From: UBA1140 sp964573285
Lineage (GTDB): Bacteria > Campylobacterota > Campylobacteria > Campylobacterales > Sulfurovaceae
DNA length: 23,440 bases
Assembly: GCA_964573285.1 (NCBI GenBank)
Contig: CAZNJD010000040.1
Span: 1-23,440 of the forward strand
Direction of reading: 5' to 3'
The notes below the pieces were generated by a model. The model was not told where the DNA came from. It saw nothing but the letters and a program-made list of their open reading frames with translations, and did not search any database. Below are positions 6,796-14,008 of the stretch, one piece after another; within the stretch, counting starts at the first letter, position 1; every line of letters starts with the position of its first letter. The translations under genes and the position numbers were made by a program.

Positions 6796-7263
6796 TTACC
6801 ATCTATAGTGAGCAAATGCTTTATTAGCCTCTGCCATTCTATAGGTATCTTCTTTTTTCTTGAATGCTGAACCTTTATCAGTTGCTGCGTCCATAAGCTC
6901 ATTTGAAAGTCTCTCTACCATAGTTCTTTCATTTCTTTTTCTAGCTGCATCAATTAACCATCTAATACCAAGAGTCTGCTGTCTAGCAGGTCTTACTTCA
7001 ATTGGTACTTGATAAGTTGCACCTCCAACTCTTCTACTTTTAACTTCCATAGCAGGTTTGATATTATCCATTGCCTTGTTGAATACTTCAATACCTTTTT
7101 CACCAGATTTTGCTTCAATTCTCTCTAATGCAGCATACATAATTTTTTCTGCTGTTACTTTTTTACCATCTAACATTACGGCATTTACAAATTTTGTTAA
7201 AACTTTAGAACCATATACTGGATCTGGCAGTACAGGTCTAACAGGAGCTTTTCTTCTTCTCAT
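6796..7263 (-). CDS. rpsG: 30S ribosomal protein S7
   Basis: A 155-residue S7, the primary 16S rRNA binder that nucleates assembly of the 30S head and lines the E site. The sequence starts MRRRKAPVRPVLPDPVYGS and has the conserved VGGATYQVPIEVRP and RWLIDAARKR segments; length is normal for the family. The ATG at 7263 is preceded by AAGGAAAATATA. It lies between rpsL (134-base gap upstream) and fusA (12-base gap downstream) in the standard str-operon order. The 134-base rpsL-rpsG gap has short complementary runs (about 7350-7370) that might form the site where S7 represses its own operon, as known in Escherichia coli; that is inference. Confidence 0.99.
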   Translation of the reverse strand: MRRRKAPVRPVLPDPVYGSKVLTKFVNAVMLDGKKVTAEKIMYAALERIEAKSGEKGIEVFNKAMDNIKPAMEVKSRRVGGATYQVPIEVRPARQQTLGIRWLIDAARKRNERTMVERLSNELMDAATDKGSAFKKKEDTYRMAEANKAFAHYRW

Positions 7264-7397
7264 ATTATATTTTCCTTATCTTCTTCAATCGTTTAAATTA
7301 TTGATTTACTCAAGTCTTGTCCCCTAAGGTTTATCGACAACACCTGCTTAAGCCCTCTCTAGGCTAACACTATCTTAGTAATCTTAGAATTATCTAA

Positions 7398-7769
7398 TTA
7401 TTTTGGTCTCTTAGTACCATATTTAGAACGAGCAACAGTTCTACCATTCACACCTGAAGCATCCAATGCACCACGAACAATATGATATTTTACACCTGGT
7501 AAATCTTTAATTCTTCCTCCACGCACTAGTACGATTGAGTGTTCTTGAAGGTTATGACCTTCTCCACCAATATATGAAATAACCTCAAATCCACTTGTTA
7601 ATCTAACTTTAGCAACTTTTCTAAGTGCAGAGTTAGGTTTTTTTGGAGTTGTTGTATAAACTCTAGTACATACCCCTCTTCTTTGAGGACAGCTAACTAA
7701 AGCTGGTGATTTTGATTTTTTAACCACTTTTTTTCGTTCTTTACGAACCAATTGATTAATTGTAGGCAA
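7398..7769 (-). CDS. rpsL: 30S ribosomal protein S12 (TTG start)
   Basis: S12 acts in the 30S decoding centre and in tRNA selection. I place the start at TTG (7769-7767), giving 123 residues beginning (M)PTINQLVRKERKK, the usual S12 N terminus. AAGGA sits 6 bases upstream. The frame remains open further upstream to about 7859, but that would add some 30 residues absent from the family. TTTPKKPNSA and RGGRIKDLPG are intact. Lys43 and Lys88, the classic streptomycin-resistance positions, are wild type, and Asp89, the RimO methylthiolation site, is present. It is the first gene of rpsL-rpsG-fusA, read from the promoter at 7878-7886. Confidence 0.97.
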   Translation of the reverse strand: MPTINQLVRKERKKVVKKSKSPALVSCPQRRGVCTRVYTTTPKKPNSALRKVAKVRLTSGFEVISYIGGEGHNLQEHSIVLVRGGRIKDLPGVKYHIVRGALDASGVNGRTVARSKYGTKRPK

Positions 7770-7877
7770 TACAATTCCTTTCTTTATATTTTTTTGAATT
7801 AAATCTGGACTTGAAAATCCCATAAAAATGGTGTTTATCCCTCTTTTAGTAATTTTCAAAATCTAAAAATGGTGCAT

Positions 7878-7886
7878 ATTATACCC
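7878..7886 (-). promoter_or_regulatory. str operon promoter, extended -10
   Basis: GGGTATAAT on the minus strand, with the perfect TATAAT at 7883-7878. Transcription would start near 7871, giving a leader of about 100 bases to the rpsL TTG. No recognisable -35 lies 16-18 bases upstream, as is common in Campylobacterota. The same nine bases occur upstream of leuS. Confidence 0.7.
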
Positions 7887-7948
7887 AAATAGGCTTATTT
7901 TTGTATAATTTTATATATCTTTTTTTCTTATTATAATTTTAAATGCTA

Positions 7949-8962
7949 CTAAAAATCATCTAAATTAATACTAGATTTAGCATAGTTGGATACATTACTT
8001 TCAAAAAAGTTACTCTTAACCTCATTCATCTCTAAATGTTTTGTTACTAATTTTTGTAAATAAGTTGTATCACTTTGAGTAAATATGGGATTTAATCCTA
8101 TCTTTTTGAGTCTATCATTTGCATAGTTATGTACTGTTTTTTTCATTAGTTCAGGGGTTACACCCATAATAGGATACTGCTCTAATAAATAGTTACCATA
8201 CTCTAATTCTATATCTACAGCATCATTTATCATAATATATGCACTATCTATAGTAGTTGTTTGAATTTTATTCTCTTTTTGAATTGTTTTGAATATATTT
8301 GCAAAAAGTGGTAGGTGTGTATTAAGTTCATCTCTAGCGATAAACTTAATCATATCTCTAGCACCTGGTACTTTATCTCCTAATAGATAGATATATGAAA
8401 AACCTAAGAGAAAATATATTCCCTCCAAATTGACACTTGCCATTGCACTTAGAAGCATTTTATCAACAGAGCCACCATCAATATATCTTGCAAATTGTTG
8501 AGCTATTTTTTGATTTTTATTATTTAACGCATCATTATATTTATATAAATTAAATACCTCATCCGAATTACCACAAGCATCTAATAACACAGCATAACTT
8601 TTTGAATGATTAACTTCTTGCATAATTTGTAAAGAGATAACAGATTTAACTAATCTATTATTTGCAAGTCGTCTAAAATCACTTAAATACTCCTCTTGAG
8701 CTGAATCATTAAAACTCAATTGTGCAAATGTCATTTTATAAATAGCTTGTTCATTCTCTGTTAAGTGTTCAAAATTTTTCTTTTCAGTACTGGTATTAAC
8801 CTCTGATGGAAACCAAGTATTAGCATTCATTAAATCATAGATATTACTATCCCATTTATATTTAGAACGGTTAAAATCAACAAATCCAGTAGGTGAACCA
8901 CCAAATATCTTTTCATCTAATATCTCTTCACCCTTTGGGTTATAGTAGTGTGTTATATTCAT
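7949..8962 (-). CDS. nrdB: Ribonucleoside-diphosphate reductase beta subunit (class I)
   Basis: A 337-residue R2 protein, the ferritin-fold subunit that generates the radical used by NrdA to reduce ribonucleotides. Predicted dimetal ligands: Asp86, Glu116 and His119 in EVNHSKSY, Glu180 in NLEGIYF, and Glu212 with His216 in RDELNTH. Tyr123 is the predicted radical tyrosine, at the usual +7 from Glu116. The last pair is odd: Glu and His are four residues apart, whereas R2 proteins normally have RDExxH with three. The C terminus SSINLDDF is the likely NrdA-docking tail. The ATG is preceded by AAGGAA. It lies 23 bases after the amidase gene, at the end of the leuA-led run; nrdA is not in the window. 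Confidence 0.95.
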   Translation of the reverse strand: MNITHYYNPKGEEILDEKIFGGSPTGFVDFNRSKYKWDSNIYDLMNANTWFPSEVNTSTEKKNFEHLTENEQAIYKMTFAQLSFNDSAQEEYLSDFRRLANNRLVKSVISLQIMQEVNHSKSYAVLLDACGNSDEVFNLYKYNDALNNKNQKIAQQFARYIDGGSVDKMLLSAMASVNLEGIYFLLGFSYIYLLGDKVPGARDMIKFIARDELNTHLPLFANIFKTIQKENKIQTTTIDSAYIMINDAVDIELEYGNYLLEQYPIMGVTPELMKKTVHNYANDRLKKIGLNPIFTQSDTTYLQKLVTKHLEMNEVKSNFFESNVSNYAKSSINLDDF

Positions 8963-8985
8963 ATTTATTATTCCTTATATAAAAA

Positions 8986-9588
8986 TTATCTATCAAGCTC
9001 ATCCATAATAAAATCAGCTATTTTATCTGAAATGAGCTCTAATCTAGGCTCTAACCACTCTACTTGCTTATCACAAGTTATCTCTCCTAACTCTAATACC
9101 AAAAAACCTTTTTCTGTATTAACACGATTAAATCCATAATAATCAGCTAAATTTTTAGTAAAATTATCTTTGTGCCATCGAAATCTAAAATAGTTTTTAT
9201 ATATTTTTTTCCATCTTAGAGCTGTTCTCCGAGCTTGGGAGTGATATTTATCATATCCTATAGATGCTCCTGTAGAGCAAGGTTTATTAGAGCCATCAAA
9301 ATGTATAGCTACTGCTATTCTTGCATTTGCGATAGGAATTTTGGCACCAACTCTTACTACATCTATACCATTTTTCTTTAGCTCTTTTTCTACCTCTTTT
9401 GCCACTAATAGGTTCCACTCAACCTCTTTGTATTTACCATTAACGGAACCAGTATTACCAAATATTCTACCATCATGACCTGCTTGTATTACTACAGTTG
9501 TATTGATTGGTCGATTATTATATATCTCTATAATAAGTGCTATAAATAGCACTATAATTAAAAAACCAAATAGTTGTTTGATGCTCAT
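8986..9588 (-). CDS. Membrane-anchored N-acetylmuramoyl-L-alanine amidase (Amidase_3-like)
   Basis: A 200-residue protein with an N-terminal membrane helix or uncleaved signal (about 5-23) and an Amidase_3-type domain that should cut the bond between N-acetylmuramic acid and L-alanine in peptidoglycan. Zinc ligands are predicted from position: His38 in IQAGHDGR, Glu55 in KEVEWNLL and His96 in AIHFDGS. Glu166 in VLELGE matches the catalytic Glu. The domain is short and lacks the insert that regulates AmiA/B/C, so it may be constitutively active on soluble or locally presented muropeptides. A strong AGGGGGA precedes the ATG. It starts 8 bases after the namZ-like gene, whose product would act on the same polymer; the pair suggests periplasmic muropeptide turnover. 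Confidence 0.85.
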   Translation of the reverse strand: MSIKQLFGFLIIVLFIALIIEIYNNRPINTTVVIQAGHDGRIFGNTGSVNGKYKEVEWNLLVAKEVEKELKKNGIDVVRVGAKIPIANARIAVAIHFDGSNKPCSTGASIGYDKYHSQARRTALRWKKIYKNYFRFRWHKDNFTKNLADYYGFNRVNTEKGFLVLELGEITCDKQVEWLEPRLELISDKIADFIMDELDR

Positions 9589-9596
9589 CTATCCCC

Positions 9597-10742
9597 CTAC
9601 TGATATATAAGATAATTTTTTCGTATCTGTTTAAACTCATTTAACTCTTTTTCCCAACTCTGTTTAATCTCTTTAGGACTCATTCCTGCTTCTATCTGCC
9701 TACGCAATTTATTACTTCCTGCTAATTTATCAAAAAATCTATTTTTTAGAAAAAAGTTTTTTTTGTTATGATAGTTGTTATAGGCATCAATAATATAATT
9801 TAAATTTATACCACTATCTAAATTAATATACTCTGACCTCAAATCAACACCATAACATTTTATCCCCTCATATTTTGGATGTTTTGCACCTTCCATAGGA
9901 TAAGGGGTAAAGCTAAATGCTCTATTTTTATAATAAGGATTACCATATATCTGAAACTGTTTATCTGTTCCTCTTCCTACAGAAAAGACTGTACCCTCAA
10001 AAAGTGCTAATGATGGATAGAGATATATAGCTAACTCATTTGGTAAATTTGGAGATGGTTTCACAGGTAAATAATAAGATGTATGATGAGTATAATGTTC
10101 TAGTGGTATCACTCTCAAATTAGCTTTGAGGTTACCTTTGAGCCATCCTTCTCCATTTATCATCAAAGCATACTCTCCAATAGTCATTCCATAAAGTATT
10201 GGTACAGGATGCATACCCACAAATGATTTATAATTAAAATTCAAAATTTCACCATCAATTCTACTTATATTAGGATTTGGTCTATCCAAAACAATTATAG
10301 GAGTATGATTTTGGGCTGCTGCTTCCATAACATAGTGTAAGGTGGAGAGATATGTATAAAATCTAACCCCCACATCTTGAATATCAAAGATAATTATATC
10401 TACATTATGCAAATCAGATTTAGTTGGTTTTTTATGTTTACCATAGAGTGATATTATAGGTAATCCTGTAGCTCTATCTTTTTTATTTTTTAGATGCTCT
10501 CCTGCATCCCCATTACCTCTAAAACCATGTTCGGGAGCAAATATTTTGACAATTTTGACCTTTTTTCTAAGTAATACATCAACTAAATGTTCTCCATATA
10601 CCAAAGATGACTGATTAACTACAACAGCTACTTTTTTGCCTTTTAGCATAGGTAGATACCTATTCATCTGCTCTGCACCCATAATAATATCTGCTCTAAT
10701 TATTCCCAAAAAGAGCAAAAAGAATAGTATAATTTTTTTCAT
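9597..10742 (-). CDS. namZ: DUF1343 protein, NamZ-like exo-beta-N-acetylmuramidase (GH171)
   Basis: A 381-residue predicted periplasmic enzyme with a signal peptide (1-17, MKKIILFFLLFLGIIRA). It carries the DUF1343 signature set: EHGFRG (71-76), SLYG (98-101), FDIQDVGVRFYTY (119-131), LDRPNP (152-157), HPVPILYGMTIGE (178-190), and later KPSPNLP and SVGRGTD. Bacillus subtilis NamZ of this family releases N-acetylmuramic acid from the non-reducing end of peptidoglycan fragments, so this protein should act in cell-wall recycling. The ATG lies 2 bases after the leuA stop and has no good Shine-Dalgarno, which suggests coupling to leuA translation. The next gene downstream is an amidase, supporting a joint role in muropeptide breakdown. 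Confidence 0.9.
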   Translation of the reverse strand: MKKIILFFLLFLGIIRADIIMGAEQMNRYLPMLKGKKVAVVVNQSSLVYGEHLVDVLLRKKVKIVKIFAPEHGFRGNGDAGEHLKNKKDRATGLPIISLYGKHKKPTKSDLHNVDIIIFDIQDVGVRFYTYLSTLHYVMEAAAQNHTPIIVLDRPNPNISRIDGEILNFNYKSFVGMHPVPILYGMTIGEYALMINGEGWLKGNLKANLRVIPLEHYTHHTSYYLPVKPSPNLPNELAIYLYPSLALFEGTVFSVGRGTDKQFQIYGNPYYKNRAFSFTPYPMEGAKHPKYEGIKCYGVDLRSEYINLDSGINLNYIIDAYNNYHNKKNFFLKNRFFDKLAGSNKLRRQIEAGMSPKEIKQSWEKELNEFKQIRKNYLIYQ

Positions 10743-10744
10743 AA

Positions 10745-12301
10745 TTAAATATTTTGGGAGCTATTATTCCTAACTTTTAGCATCCCCTCCATACTTAGAT
10801 AACTATTCAAAGCACTAATATATGCCCTAGCACTTGCTAACATAGTGTCAATATTTAGTCCATGTCCAATAATAGCAGGTTCATTATCATTAAATTCCAC
10901 TTTGACAGTTACACTTGCTAATGCATCTTTACCTTTACTTACAGAAGTAACTTTATAGTCCATTAATCTACCTTCATATCCTGAAATCCTATCAATAGTT
11001 TTAAATATTGCATCAATAGTTCCCTCTCCAATACTAGCATCTATTATCTCTTGATTATCTTTTTTTATACTTACCGCAGCACTTGGTACACCATTACTAC
11101 AATCCATTAACTGCAATGATACCAACTTATAAATCTGTACTGCCTTAGTCATCTCATTAGTTACAATAGCTCTTAAATCATCATCATATATATCTTTTTT
11201 CTTATCAGCCAAGATTTTAAATCTATCAAATGAACTATTTAATGCCTTATCCTCCAAGTTAAATCCCAATTTTGATAATTTATCTTTGAATGCTGCTCGT
11301 CCTGAGTGTTTTCCTAATACTAATGTATCATCTATATCTAATCCAATATCAGCAGGGGTGATAATCTCATAAGTTTCACGATTTTTCAACATTCCATCTT
11401 GATGAATTCCACTCTCATGAGCAAAAGCATTTTTACCTACTATTGCCTTATTTGGTTGAGGTTCTATCCCTGTAATATTAGCTATCAATCTACTTGTAGG
11501 ATATATCTCTTTTGTATTAATATTAGTCTCAAAATTACCAAAAAAATCTTTTCGAGTTTTTAATGTCATTACTATCTCTTCAAGTGCTGCATTTCCTGCT
11601 CTCTCACCCAACCCATTAACAGTACATTCGACTTGTCTAGCACCATTCATTACAGCTTCAAGTGAATTTGCTACACCCAATCCCAAATCATTATGGTTAT
11701 GTACAGATATAATAGCTCTATCTTTGATATATGTACTCATGATTTTTATCATCTCACCAATCTCATAAGGTAATCTAAAACCAACAGTATCAGGCAAATT
11801 GATTGTAGTAGCTCCTGCTTGAATTACAGCATCACTAATCTCTTTTAGAAATCCAATATCACTCCGTCCTGCATCTTCACAACTAAATTCAACATCTTCT
11901 ACAAAACTCATTGCATACTCTACAGAAGCGACTGCTCTTTTAATCACCTCATCAGGAGTCATTTTTAGTTTATACTGCATATGAATTGGACTTGTTGCTA
12001 TAAAAGTATGAATTCTTTTAAGTGGTGCTTGTGCAATAGCATCACCTGCTACTTTTATATCTCCATCAATTGCTCTAGCCAATGAACATACAGTAGAGTT
12101 TGTAACTCTATCAGCTATTTTGGAAATAGCATCAAAATCTCCTGGACTAGCAGCTGCAAATCCAGCTTCGATAATATCCACACCCAATTTTTCTAACTGT
12201 ATGGCTATTTGTATCTTCTCTTCAGTGTTCATGGAAGCCCCTGGGCTTTGTTCCCCATCTCTTAATGTTGTGTCAAATATTTTAATAGTCTCTATACTCA
12301 T
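10745..12301 (-). CDS. leuA: 2-isopropylmalate synthase
   Basis: A 518-residue enzyme that condenses acetyl-CoA with 2-oxoisovalerate, the first committed step of leucine synthesis. Motifs: DTTLRDGEQSPGAS (10-23) with the Arg14/Asp15 pair, HNHND (201-205) with metal ligands His201 and His203, VNGLGERAGNAALEE (228-242) and HESGIHQDG (295-303). A C-terminal LeuA dimer/regulatory domain spans about 385-505, so leucine feedback inhibition is expected. I choose the ATG at 12301, which follows AAGAAGG by 8 bases; an in-frame ATG at 12325 would add 8 unconserved residues and has no good Shine-Dalgarno. It follows lnt on the same strand after 112 bases and leads the tight run with namZ, the amidase and nrdB. 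Confidence 0.98.
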   Translation of the reverse strand: MSIETIKIFDTTLRDGEQSPGASMNTEEKIQIAIQLEKLGVDIIEAGFAAASPGDFDAISKIADRVTNSTVCSLARAIDGDIKVAGDAIAQAPLKRIHTFIATSPIHMQYKLKMTPDEVIKRAVASVEYAMSFVEDVEFSCEDAGRSDIGFLKEISDAVIQAGATTINLPDTVGFRLPYEIGEMIKIMSTYIKDRAIISVHNHNDLGLGVANSLEAVMNGARQVECTVNGLGERAGNAALEEIVMTLKTRKDFFGNFETNINTKEIYPTSRLIANITGIEPQPNKAIVGKNAFAHESGIHQDGMLKNRETYEIITPADIGLDIDDTLVLGKHSGRAAFKDKLSKLGFNLEDKALNSSFDRFKILADKKKDIYDDDLRAIVTNEMTKAVQIYKLVSLQLMDCSNGVPSAAVSIKKDNQEIIDASIGEGTIDAIFKTIDRISGYEGRLMDYKVTSVSKGKDALASVTVKVEFNDNEPAIIGHGLNIDTMLASARAYISALNSYLSMEGMLKVRNNSSQNI

Positions 12302-12326
12302 TTTGTTTACCTTCTTATACATCAAA

Positions 12327-12344
12327 ACATGAGATTACTCATGT
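12327..12344 (-). promoter_or_regulatory. Leader hairpin between lnt and leuA
   Basis: A perfect 7-bp inverted repeat ACATGAG-ATTA-CTCATGT just upstream of the leuA Shine-Dalgarno; on the transcribed strand it is followed by TTTT. Candidate -10 hexamers TAAAAT (12364-12359) and GATAAT (12356-12351) lie just before it. It could be a short terminator for lnt or an attenuator in the leuA leader. No leucine-rich leader peptide is visible. Confidence 0.4.
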
Positions 12345-12413
12345 AAAAAAATTATCTAATTTTATCCAAATATAGATATATTTTAGAAACTGAATTGTGA
12401 AAACAGTATTAAC

Positions 12414-13733
12414 TCATTTATAAACTCTCCCTTCATGCACAATATAAGATGCTGACATATTAACGGCATGATAGATAGTAGTAGCATATTTTTTACTATA
12501 AAATTGAAGCAAAATTTTCTGCTCTGTTGGCTCTATTGATGGAACTACCCAACCATTATTGGATATTAGTATCATCTCTTTTGGGATAGCTTTGCTCTTT
12601 TCATCTTGGAGTGTATCCAAATTATGGATTTTACTACTATACATAGTATATAACTCTCGTGAAGTTCCCTCAAAACATATTGCATTTCTATATGTTTTAC
12701 CGTTGATTATATAATCTGTAGGCTCACTATCTGCTACATAATCAGGTGCTCCATCAAAAAATATTTTATTAATAATATTACCCATCCATTTTGGTAATGG
12801 GTTCTGTTCTCCAAATGGTACTAATACTACTTTATTTGCTATTAGGAAACTTCCTTTGTTGAAAATATATGTTGAGTTTCTTGGTATTTTATTATAATAT
12901 AATGCACCCATAACTATAGATATATCATTTGAATAAGCTTCTAGTTCGGTCATAAGGTTTGGTTTAGTATTTAAAAATAGAGGCAAAATAGACTCAGGAA
13001 ATATAATCATCTCTTTTTTATCAGCAATAGCTCTATCCAAAAGTTTAAATACTCTGTCTATTTGCATATTTAAAAGTTTTGGGTTCCATTTATCTTCTAC
13101 TGTAATATTTGAACTTGATATAGCTATATTATTTTTAGGTAGTGGTGTTTGATTTATATAATTTGTAAATGGAAAAGCTAAAATGACCATAAATAGAAAT
13201 AGTAAATTTTTTTTATAAATTGCTAAGATAATTGCTATTAGAGTTATTGCAAATTGCCATTTTTGTATGCCTAAATAGCTATTAGTAAAAATCATTTCAG
13301 GTTTGAACCAATCAAATTGAATTGGATGCAGATATGATAGTAAAAGTAATGCTATTGCTTTTACTATTAAATTAAATAGTTCATTATCTACATATTCAGA
13401 TATTTTTGCTATTACCAAAAATATTGTACCATATACTAATCCTATAAATGCTACACCTATTGGTATCGCCCATGGGAAACCATAGTTAAAAAAGCTCATA
13501 CATATCCACCAAAACCATAGTGAAGCTATAAAAAATCCACTCCAAAACCACTCTTTTGAGTCAGCTTTTATTAAATAATAGAAGGCTAGAACTCCTGATA
13601 TAGTATTAAGTAGTGGACTGATAAATCCTATCCAATCTAAGTATATTGCCTCTGAAGCCAAAATGGCGATAAAAAAGCCTGTTGTTATCTTGTTAATGGT
13701 AAAATACTTGCCAATTTTTATATATAAACTCAA
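12414..13733 (-). CDS. lnt: Apolipoprotein N-acyltransferase (TTG start)
   Basis: A 439-residue inner-membrane enzyme that adds the third acyl chain to the N-terminal cysteine of lipoproteins. The first half has several hydrophobic helices (about 16-55, 63-110, 122-135, 160-190). The periplasmic nitrilase-like domain follows, with the triad Glu247 (IFPES), Lys301 (ANKVVLVPFGE) and Cys353 (AICFEGTS), plus Glu309. It is shorter than the Escherichia coli enzyme (512 residues) but fits Campylobacterota homologues. I accept the TTG at 13733-13731 because AAGGAA lies 7 bases upstream and no ATG occurs before residue 79. It diverges from yajC with only 11 bases between start codons. A lipoprotein substrate, MltB, is encoded nearby. 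Confidence 0.93.
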   Translation of the reverse strand: MSLYIKIGKYFTINKITTGFFIAILASEAIYLDWIGFISPLLNTISGVLAFYYLIKADSKEWFWSGFFIASLWFWWICMSFFNYGFPWAIPIGVAFIGLVYGTIFLVIAKISEYVDNELFNLIVKAIALLLLSYLHPIQFDWFKPEMIFTNSYLGIQKWQFAITLIAIILAIYKKNLLFLFMVILAFPFTNYINQTPLPKNNIAISSSNITVEDKWNPKLLNMQIDRVFKLLDRAIADKKEMIIFPESILPLFLNTKPNLMTELEAYSNDISIVMGALYYNKIPRNSTYIFNKGSFLIANKVVLVPFGEQNPLPKWMGNIINKIFFDGAPDYVADSEPTDYIINGKTYRNAICFEGTSRELYTMYSSKIHNLDTLQDEKSKAIPKEMILISNNGWVVPSIEPTEQKILLQFYSKKYATTIYHAVNMSASYIVHEGRVYK

Positions 13734-13768
13734 AGGATTTCCTTATGGAACAAGTAGCACAATTTTTA
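13700..13768. promoter_or_regulatory. Divergent lnt/yajC control region embedded in both genes
   Basis: The 12-base palindrome AAGGA-TT-TCCTT (13733-13744) supplies a Shine-Dalgarno to both genes, one per strand. Candidate extended -10 elements lie inside the opposite gene: TGG-TAAAAT (13697-13705, plus, for yajC) and TGG-TAAAAA (minus, hexamer 13768-13763, for lnt). If both are used, the two 5' leaders are antisense to each other over about 45 bases. The Shine-Dalgarno reading is firm; the promoters are tentative. Confidence 0.45.
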
Positions 13769-14005
13769 CCACTTATCTTATTATTTGGTATTTTTTATTT
13801 CTTAATTATTAGACCTCAACAAAAACAACAAAAAGAACATGCATCAATGTTAGAAGCTCTCTCCAAAGGAGACAAGATACTAACAACAGGTGGTATTTTC
13901 GCTGAAATAGTTAAAGTTGAAGAGGATTTTATCAAAATTAAACTGAACGATACAACTATAGTTAAACTTGACAAAGCTTTTGTATCCCGAAAGGTAGAAG
14001 CATAA
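13745..14005 (+). CDS. yajC: Sec translocon accessory subunit YajC
   Basis: An 86-residue small inner-membrane protein that associates with SecD-SecF and the SecYEG channel. One membrane helix spans about residues 6-24 (PLILLFGIFYFLIIRP), followed by the family hallmark RPQQKQQKEH and a cytoplasmic domain containing GDKILTTGGIFAEI. Length and layout are standard for YajC. The ATG has AAGGA 7 bases upstream within a palindrome shared with lnt. secD begins 3 bases after its stop, so yajC-secD-secF are one transcription unit. Confidence 0.97.
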   Translation: MEQVAQFLPLILLFGIFYFLIIRPQQKQQKEHASMLEALSKGDKILTTGGIFAEIVKVEEDFIKIKLNDTTIVKLDKAFVSRKVEA

Positions 14006-14008
14006 ATT

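Noticed and set aside
4696..7769. Missing tuf after fusA as a sign of rearrangement
   Set aside because: In Campylobacterota tuf is commonly located away from the rpsL-rpsG-fusA cluster, so its absence here is not informative.
7770..7859. Longer rpsL starting at TTG 7859 or ATG 7823
   Set aside because: It would add 18-30 residues not seen in S12. Neither start has a ribosome binding site, and the 7859 start would leave only about 12 bases after the predicted transcription start.
12302..12325. leuA starting 8 codons earlier
   Set aside because: The ATG at 12301 has AAGAAGG at good spacing and begins with the conserved region; the earlier ATG lacks a Shine-Dalgarno and overlaps the hairpin area.
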